A stretch of 64,000 bases of DNA from Ipomoea triloba (Eukaryota > Streptophyta > Magnoliopsida > Solanales > Convolvulaceae). Both the position numbers and the translations under genes were made by a program. The stretch spans positions 7,373,841-7,437,840 of the forward strand of contig NC_044929.1 of NCBI RefSeq assembly GCF_003576645.1, given 5' to 3'. Of this stretch, positions 20,914-32,480 are shown in pieces. Under the pieces are notes generated by a model. It did not search any database, was not told the DNA's origin, and worked only from the letters and a program-made list of their open reading frames with translations. Each line of letters starts with the position of its first letter. Position 1 is the stretch's first letter.

Positions 20914-21875
20914 GGGCACCATGACAGTCGCAACTGCATGCTCCGCCCAAAAACCAAGAACCCCCAATCTGAAAAGCAAGACTAAAATAAAGGCACACAC
21001 GCACTACACTATGCCCCTCGGAATAGGACTGTGTGCTTGACAGAGCAACTGCTGTATAGATTGAAATAGTTTCAAATATTTTATTCGTGTATGAATAATT
21101 CAACTCTAGTTACTTTATTTAGATACATATATGTGGTGCTTTCTCAGGAAAAACCCAATTTGTTCATGACATGTGTTCATAGCTGATCAACCAGAATGGT
21201 GTGTGCACGAGTTTTTAAAACAGTGTGCCATTAAGAGTTTTACAGCAATAGACATAAAAAAATGCAGACTGTGCACACACAGTGCCATGTAGTTGCGTGA
21301 GCATGTATGTGCAGACCTGTGTGTGCACGACTGGTTAAAAGAGTGTGCCATTAAGAGGATCACAGCAATGGACATATAAAAAAAATGCAGACAGTGCACA
21401 CACAGTGCCAGGTAGTTGCGTGCAGATGTGTGTGGAAATACGGTTTGGTGTGGGCTAACATAGGCATGGAAAACGATAGTGAATTACATGTTCGCCAAGT
21501 ATATGTGATGGGCTGTCTTGGGGAGAATCCAACCGGTTCATTACATGTGTTCATAGCTGATCAAGCAGAACGGTGTGTGCACGCGTGGTTACCAGAGTGT
21601 GCCATTTAGAGTTTCACAGCACCATGCATATAAAAAAATGCAGACAGTGCACACACAGAGCCAGATAGTTGCGTGAGCACATATGTGTAGACGTGTGTGC
21701 AACCAAACAACCAATCACAAAGCATGCAAAGCAACCTTTATTATGGGAAAACTGTGCCGAAATCAATAAATACCATAGGTTCAGAATATCACAATTGTAA
21801 TACAAGACGGTTCCAAAAAAAAAAGAACGAATTAACTAAAATTTAGACGACCCAGCTACAAAAAACCAATGTGAA
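20914..21875. repeat. Convergent intergenic region of the MULE with diverged tandem units
   Basis: Three units of roughly 110-130 bp (about 21195-21315, 21320-21425 and 21570-21700) share 'gtgtgcacg', 'agtgtgccatt', 'aaaaaatgcagac' and 'gtgcacacacag'. They lie between the ends of the two convergent MULE genes and carry many TGTGCAC motifs. No coding region. Confidence 0.7.
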
Positions 21876-24099
21876 CTAGCTTCGACCAACGGCGTCACGG
21901 AAATCTACCGCACATCTAATATTGTTGGAATGGTGAACGTTTAACTCAGCCGCCAAAATTTGACGCATATAATTCACCCAAAATGATTCAAGGCCCTTTC
22001 TATCACCCTTGCGCAGACCACAGTCCCATGACTTCACTGATTGCCCTAAAAAGGTCTCCATGTGCCGCATTGCAAAGACTCCACAATCCACTTTTTTATC
22101 GACATCACGCTAATGCATCTGCATTCTCCTAGGGGTAATCCTCCGTACAGCAAACCCAGACCGTTCATCAACCATATCATCAAGGAACACAGATACAAAA
22201 TCCCTCTGACAGAGTGCACAAAGCATTGAAATTAAAATGACCCACAAACACTTTATTACTGACCACAAAACAGGATAGCAAAAAAATACACACAGACTGA
22301 GCATTTAGGAGTATTAGTGTGTGCCAAACAGGGTAAGCGTACAATAAACCAGCGCTCAAGTATAGACAACGTGCACATAGATGTTGAGGCAAGTGCCAAA
22401 CAGAGGAAAGAAAATATGGCAACAAATCAATGGCCTATAGAATAACATACCAACACCTCCAGAGTGCCTCCGTACTTGGCCACATTAGTCATAGTCACAG
22501 AGATGTTGTCTATTATGTCAATCCGTTTTCGAACCATGTCAAAACTAATAACATAATAATGCTCATTATGAAGAATGGGGAAAATGAACTGCACATGAGA
22601 AAAAGGAGTTAACACCCACCCATAATGAAAACAAAAAAGCAAAAAGCAGGACAAAAATAAATATCCATGTAACTCGCAAAGAGAACACCAACACAAGAAC
22701 TTGTAGATACCCAAGATATTACTGTACATTCCAATATTTACACATACCATGTTAATGTTGCACCATTCACCATAAGGAGACAACTTTAAACCACCCTCCA
22801 TACTCTTTGAGAACCACTCAAGGCGGCGTGCGCGTGGCTGAGACCGACACACCACATTATTGAGCTGCACACAAACAAACGATGACATTAAAACCAGCCC
22901 TACCCCCACGTTAAGTTCTCTAAAATAAAGAATCACAACAATGGATGTGAAGGTACTGTTGTTTCAATCGACGCAAAAAATCTGCTAGGGACCCCAGCCG
23001 TTCTAGATAACTCCCTAACATTCAGAATACACGACCAAACATCAATTACAGCCACCCGCAACTAGGACCCTATCTTCAAGGACAACAAATCGTCGCGTGT
23101 AGCAGCCCAGCCGTTGTAATTGAATAATTCCTCGTGCCTGAAATTCAAAACCAAACTACACGTGAGTTACCCCACCACTGAAATAGTTGCCAAGAAAGAG
23201 GGGGAAAAGAAACACATACACGTGAGCATGGCGGTTGTCTACAATCCAACTGTAAAAATCATGCTCCTCAGGAGTTGGGGGCAAATATCTAGACATCAAA
23301 CTAGTACCACCTTGGACTAAGCCCCCATCGCCCTGAGGGTGCATCATCTTGAACGGCGCGGCCAAAGCAGGCGCACGTAATTGAGAAGAAGGGACCTCAG
23401 CTCGCGGCAAAATAGGCTACATACACATATTAATCGACACCAACTACACAAATATGACATGCAAAACAAATGGGAAAAAAAGGAACAATACCTCTTTTGG
23501 GATGACAAATTGCGGATCACACACCATTGGATAAACATCCTCACCAATAACACCAACTCCAGGCCGAACAATGACCTCCCTAACCACATTTTGGATTACA
23601 GTGGCAGGTTGCAGTGGTGTGTTGCACGGAGACTAAATAACACAATACAGAGAACAAATTAGATTTAGACGCATGTGCACAAACAGAGAGAGAGTAGTGC
23701 ACGCATGCACGTTAGAAATAGCATGTGCAACCCATGTGTAACGTGTGTGCAAGTGTGCATATACAACAAACAGCACTAGAACACATGGCAGAATCCTGAG
23801 TAGGCATGCTATGACCTGTGGTGAGAGGACCAAAACGAAGCAGCAGACGAGACGCAGCCAACACCTGCACTAGATTATCCGCCTGCACATCTAACCCAGG
23901 GCTAGAAGCCTCGCGTAATACCTGCAACAACTCACGAATCGACATGGCCGCGGCCTTTGCCTTCTCAATCACCCGATCAATCAACGGCTGCACCCCCCAC
24001 ACTAAAAACAAAGCCAAGTTACCACAAAAAGGATAAAGAGAACAACAAAAAAACGACTAAATCAGCGTGATAGAATATGAAATCAGAAACACAGACTGT

Positions 24100-24720
24100 A
24101 AAACAACACCTTGAAACTAGAATGCACGCGGCAATAGCCACGACTGCACACTAGGGAAAGTGGGAGTCGCAACACACCACAAATGCACACACAATTGTAC
24201 TGAAATGCCTAAATAGTGAATTCTGCATAGTTAATTACGAAGTAAAATGTATAGTCCAAAACAGTAAAACACCACATATAACCTAAAATGCACACGACAA
24301 TTTCCACGACTGCACACTGTAATCAGTAGCAATCCCAACACACCACAAATGCACACACAATAGCACTGAAAGGCATAAATAGTGAATTCTGCATGGTTAA
24401 TTACGAAGCAAAATGTATAGTCCAAAACCGTAAAACACCTATAACCTAAAATGCACACGTCAATTCCCACGACTGCACACTGTAAACAGTAGGAACCCCA
24501 ACACACCATAAATGCACACACAGAATTACTGAAAGGCATACATAGTGAATACTAAACAGTTAAATACGAAGTAAAATGTATAGTCCAACAAAGAATACAT
24601 GAACAACTTATGCAACACTATACCATTGCACTAAAGATGAAAAGGGATGTGGGTAACAAACCCCCAACCCCCACCCCATAGATGTATCCCCCCTAAAATG
24701 CACACATCAAGAGACACGGC
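24100..24720. repeat. Intronic tandem units of about 160 bp in the MULE Ulp1-like gene
   Basis: Units recur at about 24120, 24288 and 24447, with a partial one near 24697. They share 'aatgcacacg(a/t)caatt', 'cacgactgcacact', 'tagtgaattctgca' and 'aaaatgtatagtccaa'. Each carries several TGCACA/TGTGCA motifs. They lie in an intron or between exons and have no coding sign. Confidence 0.75.
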
Positions 24721-25853
24721 TGCACAGAGTGTGAAAATTTGAAATGAGAACAAGAGTGCACACGCATAAGTACAAAAAGGCACCAAACCTTACTAAGATC
24801 TGCATCATTAGGACCATTCGAATGAGCATCTTCACCACCATCACCTGCCCTGCCATTGCCACCACCCAAAGCCCCATCAACCACAACATCACACAAACGT
24901 GGCTCCACAGTCCTAAGCCCAAACCCACCACCTCTAATCTCCGCAAACTCACGCCCGCACAGCAGCTTACGTGTTCAACCAGAAATGGCTGGAACTGATC
25001 TAGCGACACTCCTAGCCCCAAACGAAACACGATCCACATAGAACATCTACAAAAGACACAAGTGCACACATAAAAAAGAAGCACACCACCAAAAGAAAAG
25101 CCAACACAGAAGAAAGAAAATAGAGATACTACAGTCAAGAATAAGATGGGACCAATATAACGTTGGCGGGGATTTTTCAACCACGCCGCACGAGTCTCAA
25201 CAAAACTATCCAGGAGAAACTTGCACTAGTTCAATTCTCCAATCTTCTCAACCTCCTCAAACTCATTTGTGATCATCTGGTAGGCGTATCCATTATTCAT
25301 GCACTCAATCAAAGTGATCACCATCAAAGTAGTAAAATGGCGCTTAAACCACTCACACCCGTCTGTCAAACTAGCCATCTCTAACGCTATCTTTTTAGGC
25401 GTAATCTCATGGGACGTCGTACCAAACTTCCCCCTCAAGCACAGCAAAAATTTACTAACATCATTGTTACCACGCTTGGTGATCGTGACCCGACCCCTAG
25501 GAAGCCCAAGCGTGGCCTCTACACCCTCTTCTTGAATTGGCAACGAGACACCATTCCCCATGCGCAAAGACATCGTCTCGGGATCAAAATTCTAAAGCAA
25601 CCACCGGCCCATACGCCCAGGCGTCTACACAACCTCCAAGTCTAGCAACTTCCCAAACCCCAAAGCACGCACTGCTCCTTGCTGTCGTCGTGAGAATTTC
25701 TTACGGGCCTTAACCAGTACGCGAGCCGAACACCTTGTAGTTAAACTACCGAAACGAGCAGCCTCCTCAGGAGTTAACTCATACTCCCAAGCATCACCAT
25801 CATCGTCGTCCTGTTGCCCCCGTGCCTCAACCTCAGGTTCAGGTTGTTCCTCT

Positions 25854-26916
25854 GAAAGTTAAAAACAACACCACACCAAATGAGTACACCTTAAACACAA
25901 GAACACACATATAACAATACACTGGGGTGAACCCACTAAAAATCACACCTGCACACGAATACATAGAAAAAAAACTGAAATGCCAACACTACGCGAGTGC
26001 ACACGCAAGGGAACTAAAAGGCCCACAGCATGAAAACTACATAGTTCGGTACGGAACCTAACAAAAGTGATACTAGTTTTCCAACATTTTGCACTAGCAA
26101 ATTTGATTATGATTTTGTAATTGTGTAAGGCATGGGATCCCTTTGTTAAAGCAAGATGATTTAGTTTAGATTAGATTAGATAGTTGGGATTATGGATTAA
26201 AAAGAACATTCCATTTCTGGACCCTCGACGTGAAATAATAAATGGATTAAAAAACTTAACCCAACAACTCGATTATACTATTAGTGATGTGGAATAAATA
26301 GATCAAAACATTAATATAATATTAATTGTATGACAAAAATGCATACATATTATGAGATGTGCACTATACTTCAGTTCATTTAAATTAATAATTACATAAA
26401 TAAGTTCAAACAAGTTATAACAATTTAAATGCACACTCCTACACCACCACTGCACAGAGTAGCAAAATTGGAATGCCACCACAGCACCGGTGCACACACT
26501 GAAGTACTAACAGGCACACATGGCTAGAAAGAGCATAATTTGATTAAAAAAAAAACTAACATTCTCTGTTTTGGTTCCCGGTAAAAAAATAAACTTGCAA
26601 ACAAACAAACAACCCATAAGTGTTCTTGGCCATCAAGCTCTACTCCACTGCCAATGTCAAGCTCTACAAAGCAACCCTAAACTCATGCGACAACAACAAA
26701 TGCTAACAATGTAAAACCCCCTCAAACAATAAACAAAACCTTTGGGAGATGGCGGCACCCCACAACACCAAACTAAAAAAAAAAAAAAAAAAAAAAAACC
26801 CAAAACAACATCAACCGCTTATGGAAGACATAGCAACATAAAAAAACCCTACAACTCATAGAACACCAAAAATGCCGCCAATACGCTTGGAATCTGAGCA
26901 AAAAAAAAAAACCGAC
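25854..26916 (-). other. First intron of the Ulp1-like gene, non-coding
   Basis: Lies between the inferred donor (GT at 26916-26915) and acceptor (AG at 25853-25852). Contains further TGCACA motifs (near 25948, 25997, 26430, 26490), and poly-A runs near 26775 and 26900. No coding sequence recognised. Confidence 0.55.
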
Positions 26917-27214
26917 CTTGAACGGCGGATGAGCTCGCCGCCGGACGTGCGCGCTTGGGGTTCCGACCACCAGCACCAGCCATCCCAACAAGAAAAAACC
27001 GAGTGAAAGAAGAAGAGAGTACAACCGTGGTCAGAGAGGGAGCAGCGAACGACTAGACCAGAGCGTTTGCGAAGCTTCGAAAATCCCTGATCAAATCCGA
27101 CAAATCTGATTCTAATAAGACCTCTCACACACGTGCACTAAAATATTTGCCTAAAATACCCTTACTAGAGGAATAAACAAGTGCCCAAGCATTAAAATAA
27201 AATTTCAAAATAAA

Positions 27215-27299
27215 CAAATATACACCATAGATTAATTTAAATCAACGACTCAGATCAGTTCCTACGTTCCTACCTAAAGATGGGTTCCCATACGATTCT
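27215..27299 (-). repeat. MULE right terminal inverted repeat
   Basis: In reverse complement it reads ...gggaacccatcttTAGGTAGGAACGTAGGAACT, matching the left end with scattered differences. The Ulp1-like gene starts about 230 bp inside it. Confidence 0.75.
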
Positions 27300-27300
27300 T

Positions 27301-27303
<3 letters not shown>

Positions 27304-27356
<53 letters not shown>

Positions 27357-27357
27357 C

Positions 27358-27388
<31 letters not shown>

Positions 27389-27422
27389 CACATACATACA
27401 TACATATATATATATATACACA

Positions 27423-27453
<31 letters not shown>

Positions 27454-27655
27454 ATACATATATACATACATATATATGTGTGTGTATACATATATATGTA
27501 TGTATGTATGTGTATATATATATATATGTATGTATGTATGTGTATATATATATATATGTATGTATGTATGTGTATATATATATATATGTATGTATGTATG
27601 TGTATATATATATATATGTATGTATGTGTATATATATATGTATATATATACATAT
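27304..27655. repeat. TA / TATG microsatellite right of the MULE
   Basis: Long (TA)n followed by interspersed (TATG)n/(TACA)n blocks. Long Tyr-Ile ORFs appear on both strands here only because the array lacks stops. A related array is repeated at 28188-28448. Confidence 0.92.
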
Positions 27656-28950
27656 ATCAAAAAACTTAATAAGTCTCAATCAAGGTTATATCCTTGATTT
27701 ATGTCCCTCTTTCTATATGTTAATAAATTTGTACATTTTACTTTAAATGTTGTATACTTCAATGTTATTAGACAAAATTGTCCCTACTACATTGTTATTA
27801 TACAAAACTACCCTTACACCGTTATAACACCGTTAGTTTACACGAGATTCATAGCGTTTGTGCTTATTGTCTAGATGTTCACGCTTCAACCTACTTTTGA
27901 AATCTCTCCATCTCATGCCCAATATTAAAACATTAATAAATATAAATAATTAAAATTTTTAATTATAATTATATACACAAATATAGTATATGTATTTTAT
28001 ACACACACACATATATATATAGTTTACCATGTATTGAAATTTAATTAAAATATAATCAACCATTAAATTAATTATATAATATTTTACTAAAATGATAATA
28101 AGGAATAGGAAAATGATATGATAGATATAGGTGTATGATAATAATGATGGAGTTAAAAACTANNNNNNNNNNNNNNNNNNNNNNNNNACATACACATCAT
28201 ACAATATATATAATATATTACACATACATACATACATATATATATATCACATACATACATAATATATATGTATACACGTATATATGTGTATTATATATGT
28301 ATGTATGTATGTGTATATATATATATAGTATGTATGTATGTATGTATGTATGTATATATATATATATATGTGTATGTATATGTATATATATAATATATAT
28401 AAATATATATGTATGTATGTGTATATATATATGTATATATATACATATATCAAAAAACTTAATAAGTCTCAATCAAGGTTATATCCTTGATTTATGTCCC
28501 TCTTTCTATATGTTAATAAATTTGTACATTTTACTTTAAATGTTGTATACTTCAATGTTATTAGACAAAATTGTCCCTACTACATTGTTATTATACAAAA
28601 CTACCCTTACACCGTTATAACACCGTTAGTTTTTAACTCCATCATTATTATCATACACCTATATCTATCATATCATTTTCCTATTCCTTATTATCATTTT
28701 AGTAAAATATTATATAATTAATTTAATGGTTGATTATATTTTAATTAAATTTCAATACATGGTAAACTATATATATATGTGTGTGTGTATAAAATACATA
28801 TACTATATTTGTGTATATAATTATAATTAAAAATTTTAATTATTTATATTTATTAATGTTTTAATATTGGGCATGAGATGGAGAGATTTCAAAAGTAGGT
28901 TGAAGCGTGAACATCTAGACAATAAGCACAAACGCTATGAATCTCGTGTT
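27656..28950. repeat. Direct plus inverted duplication around a 25-N gap
   Basis: The segment 27656-27839 recurs directly at 28449-28632. The segment 27840-28162 is the reverse complement of 28630-28950, which includes the first 80 bases or so of the CACTA transposase_24 exon. The order is microsatellite, D, inverted I, gap (28163-28187), microsatellite, D, I. Either a real rearrangement or two haplotypes/contig ends placed side by side. Confidence 0.8.
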
Positions 28951-29560
28951 CAAATCTATAAGTACTTGAGTGAAGCGCAATGGACACAGCTTGTTACACA
29001 TCGCTAGAGTGAGGAGTTCAAAGTATGTTTATTTCATTTTATTATATGAAGTTCATTAATTTTAGTGTTTAGGGTGTGTTATTAATATTAACATATCATT
29101 GAAATTATAGGTGTTGAGTCAGAAAGCAAAGCAAAGGCAGGAATGCAATGAGCATCCAAACTTCCTAGGTTCTGCTGGATATGCGGGTAAACGATCGGAG
29201 TGGATGATAGCAGACCCTCTATCTTCACAATCCTCTTGTGCTTCTGTTAGCTCATTATTACTATCCAATGATCGTAGTTTTGATTGGGTACGCGCAAAAG
29301 TTAAGAAGTCAGAAGAAGGAAGTTATTACATTGCGAATGAGAAAACAGAGGAGGTGTTTCATAAAATTGTAAGTATTATTTAAAAACAATTTGTTATAAG
29401 AATATATAAGATTTATAAAAATACTAATACTTGGTTTTATCTTATTGGTTGAAACAGATAGAAAAATGTGATTAAGTTTGTCAAGGCACATTTCAACCGA
29501 ATAGATATGACGACATACTGTTATCAGCTCTTGGTACATCAGAGCAGAAATATGGTCATG
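28868..29560 (+). pseudogene. CACTA plant transposase_24-like exons
   Basis: The frame MRWRDFKSRLKREHLDNKHK onward, then WTQLVTHR, a TAG at about 29006, SEEFK and (after an intron of about 90 bp, 29019-29110) VLSQKAKQRQECNEHPNFLG, GYAGKRSEWM, VRAKVKKSEEGSYYIANEK. This is the En/Spm plant transposase_24 pattern (SEEF, SxKAKxNR). A further exon near 29450-29570 is poorly kept, and another piece at about 29580-29780 (CYS-poor, TAA at 29710) carries the usual C-terminal coiled stretch. Role in the family: accessory DNA-binding protein of CACTA elements. Stops mark it as decayed. Confidence 0.65.
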
Positions 29561-29948
29561 GTACTGTGAGGTGAGTTGGCTCATACTCGAACATCAGGCA
29601 AGTTTTTGGTAAACCAGAGCAGAAACAGCACACACTGGGTGGAGTTATGCCTACTGCTGATGTACAAAAGATGTTGGAAAAGTGTAGGCAAGCCACATTG
29701 TTAGAGGTGTAACCCAAGATTGAAATGCTCACCCAGCAACTCAATATATTGATGAAGAACATGTCAGCCACAAGCCAATGTCTACAAAGAGTTTTAGCGG
29801 TTACTCCTCAAAGAGTTTATGCGCCTTGTCATATACCTCTGACCCGAAGCAGCTGTCATTCGGTTGATGTATATCCAGTAACCGCAATTAAGATAATATT
29901 AACAATTATTTCATATTCAAACTATTATTTTCTTTTAAATTTAAACCT

Positions 29949-29987
<39 letters not shown>

Positions 29988-30004
29988 TATATTTTTAACA
30001 ATAG

Positions 30005-30925
30005 AGAAAAAAACTGTAACCTTGCACTATGTGGTCTCGATGACAAGATGCTTGTGGTTGCACATGGTACGGCTTACCCAACTACAGATGAGATAACAAT
30101 AGTGCATAATGAGTTACTGTTACCTAACTATGTTAAAGTCATGGTAGATGAAGTGGTTATTGGTGCAGAGGATTGTCTTCTCCCCGTGCCAGTGTTGCAG
30201 TATAAGACTTTGGATGATGTTGTTGGTAGTCACACACAATGGCCTATTCATTTAGTTCTGTTGGATGAGGTATGCATTCTTATATTAGTTTTAATTAAGT
30301 TAAATATCATTTATATTTTAAATATTAGTATAATTACAATTTTATATTGGTAGGAAAATGTCAAAATAAGGTCATCACGACAAAATAAGTCAATAAAAGA
30401 CCCATGTGTTGATCTATCTGCTGCTGCTACTACTAGACTTGGCCCAGTTGTGAGGTGAAAATGTGTTCATGCTTTTGGGGAAAAACTGCAAGCGGCTAGT
30501 CAATACCTTGGCATCATTTCCTGGTGGCAATGAATACATTGATTTGGATTTGGACCCGACAGTCTTCCATCATGGAAATGTCAATGGTATTTTTGTGATG
30601 TTAGACGATATCAAGGATTTGTTGACAATGAATTGGCTAGATGTCTCGATTATACAAGTGTTTATGATGTAAGTTTCAAATTATTCATTTGTTTTATATA
30701 CATTTGTTATTTATACTTATTGAAATTGGTTGATTTGTTATTTTTCAGGGTTTTGAATAAGCTGTGTAAGCAGTATGGAGTGACATCTATTGGGTTTGCA
30801 TGTCTAACACAAATTTCAGCAGATATGGTCAACTTACATTGTGAAACCGTTACATCATGTTTGATTCATGTTATGGACGCACATAAGGATCAACGATTCA
30901 TATTGGCACCGTATCATCAACAATA
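30005..30925 (+). pseudogene. CACTA DUF8039-like exon and N-terminal half of a C48 peptidase
   Basis: The exon 30005-30267 encodes LALCGLDDKMLVVAHGTAYP ... LPVPVLQYKTLDDVVGSHTQ, similar to the DUF8039 region that precedes Ulp1 in CACTA proteins. It ends at a GT (gatgag/gtatgc). The next blocks (about 30460-30660 and 30749-30925) read IDLDLDP, DDIKDLLTMNWLDVSIIQVFM and then LNKLCKQYGVTSIGFACL ... DQRFILAPYHQQ, the start of the peptidase fold. Intervening frame shifts and at least one stop are visible. The catalytic half follows 3.3 kb later, after Helitron DNA. Confidence 0.6.
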
Positions 30926-32219
30926 TGTCTTTTACTATTACTATTTTACTAGTATTATACCCGCGCGATGCGCGAATGTTACTTATACAATATAATTGCA
31001 CGGCTGTGTTTAATTGTACTATGTGATAGTTTCTTTTTGATTAAGTTGGAATGGATTTAATGATGGCAAACGTATATTAAAAGAATATTTTTATTAACAA
31101 CATTCAAAAATTATTAAAAAGTTCATGGTACATAACATTCATAGTATTAAGTGCTACACAACATTTACAGATTGCAACATTCATGGTACAAAACATTCAT
31201 GGTACACAACATTCATATGGTACTTTATTTTAGAGAAATAAAATTACATACTATTTTCACAATCTTAACATTTATAACAAATATATAATGAACATGTATA
31301 TAAATGTATAATAAAGATTAAAGTATGGAAAAAATATAACCTTAAATTGTTTTATTACTCAAATTTGAATAATATTTTTATCATCTTTAATATGATATGT
31401 ATAATATATAGTAGCATAATAAATATTATAAGACCACAAAATATAACAATATAAATAACTTATATAATCAGGCGAACAAATATTTTTATAACTAATTTAG
31501 GCCCAATATTTTAATGCAATCCAAATCCAGCCCAATAACCCGATCCAATAAATTAAATATAAAACCAAAAAAAACATTCGTTTTCCCATATTTATTCGAA
31601 TATTGTGCTTCTTGAATGTTTACTTATTGGAAGTTTCACAGGCATTAATTTAGCCAACTAATACATGTATAGGTAATACAAAAAAGTCTGATAACTTAAT
31701 GTGAACATAATTATTTATCCGAACTAATACCTAAATGTTCAAAACGATGCCGTTTCAGCTTGGGCGGGAATTTGGCCAGTACTGCATTTAATGTTGTAGT
31801 TGTTGCTATTCTATATATAGAGATCATTACATACTATTATCTTACATTATTATAAAGCATTGTGTTATTAGATACCACATGCATGAGATAGCTATGAACA
31901 AATACTACATCGTAGAGTCTGTAATACAAAAAAAAAAGATATCACATGAGATTTGAATATCACATGAGATTTAAAAATTTTACATCTAAATGCAACACTA
32001 TAACAACACTACAAATATAAAATCAAAAATTATAAAGTTAAAATATCTTATCTAATTATTTATATTTATATATATATATTAAGCACATTATTACTAAAAA
32101 ATTATTACTCTCAATTAAGTGTAAAATAATAAAATAATAATCTTTATCATTTTTTTGAAAACATTTATGCTATTTCTTAAAACAAATTGTTATACAAATA
32201 TGACACACCCAGAACAACC

Positions 32220-32480
32220 AAACCCTACCCATCTTCTCTGCCGCCCAAGCCGTCTCTCTCAGCCACTAACTTCTATCATCGTCTCTCTGTCTCACACCCT
32301 CGGCGCCTCCGCTCCCCGACCATCGACAGCTCCAGCTCTCTGACTGTACGCTCTAATCGTCTCTCTCTATCTCGCAACATGTCCGGTTCCGATTCACCGC
32401 CCTGGGCGCCTTCGGCAGTCTGCCTTCAGCGCTCTCGAGTTCGAAACCAATCTCTCAGCATACCTATAAGTATTTTTATT
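32220..32480 (+). other. GC-rich, gene-like fragment inside the Helitron
   Basis: A C/T-rich stretch (ccgtctctctcagcc, cgtctctctctatctcgc) resembles a plant 5' leader. It is followed by ATG at 32379 and about 30 codons before homology-like composition fades. Base composition is far from its AT-rich surroundings. Helitrons often pick up host exons, so a captured first exon is a fair guess. I cannot name the donor gene. Confidence 0.35.

Larger units (their letters stand above)
21876..26983 (-). pseudogene. Ulp1-like cysteine peptidase gene carried by the MULE
   Basis: Minus-strand gene of about ten exons. Exon 1 (26983-26917) starts ATG, MAGAGGRNPKRARPAASSSA, and joins in frame to an exon starting at 25851 (acidic stretch, then GFGKLLDLEVV, a stop, FDPETMSLRMGNGV, TLGLPRG, as in plant Ulp1-associated N-terminal regions). 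Later exons include FYVDRVSFGARSV and FGLRTVEPRL (about 25050-24793), a helical segment (about 24003-23820), PPTPEEHDFYSWIVDN (near 23250), HNEHYYVISFDMVRKRIDII (near 22560; His and Asp of the C48 triad) and DCGVFAMRHMETFLG (near 22060; catalytic Cys). In-frame stops lie at 25625-25627, 25592-25594, 25226-25228, within the 25050-24793 exon and just before DCGVF, so it is broken. Family role: removal of SUMO-like modifiers. Exon borders beyond the first two are approximate. Confidence 0.72.
17931..27299. mobile_element. MULE with FAR1-type transposase and Ulp1-like gene (about 9.4 kb)
   Basis: The ends are terminal inverted repeats of about 85 bp, sharing TAGGTAGGAAC(A/G)TAGGAACT. Both ends sit directly in TA-rich microsatellites, so the target duplication cannot be read. 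Inside, a FAR1/MULE transposase (+, 18.7-20.9 kb) and a Ulp1-like multi-exon pseudogene (-, 27.0-21.9 kb) point toward each other. MULEs that have taken up a Ulp1 protease homologue are known in plants (Kaonashi-type in Arabidopsis, CUMULE in melon). The non-coding parts are very rich in TGTGCAC/GTGCACA motifs. Exact end positions are uncertain by a few bases. Confidence 0.8.

Noticed and set aside
27270..27746. Several ORFs of 70-130 codons rich in Tyr, Ile, Thr and His on both strands
   Set aside because: They are translations of TA/TATG/TACA microsatellite DNA; open on all frames only because the repeat lacks stops.
28135..28539. 134-codon ORF with X residues
   Set aside because: It runs through a 25-N gap and a microsatellite; not a gene.
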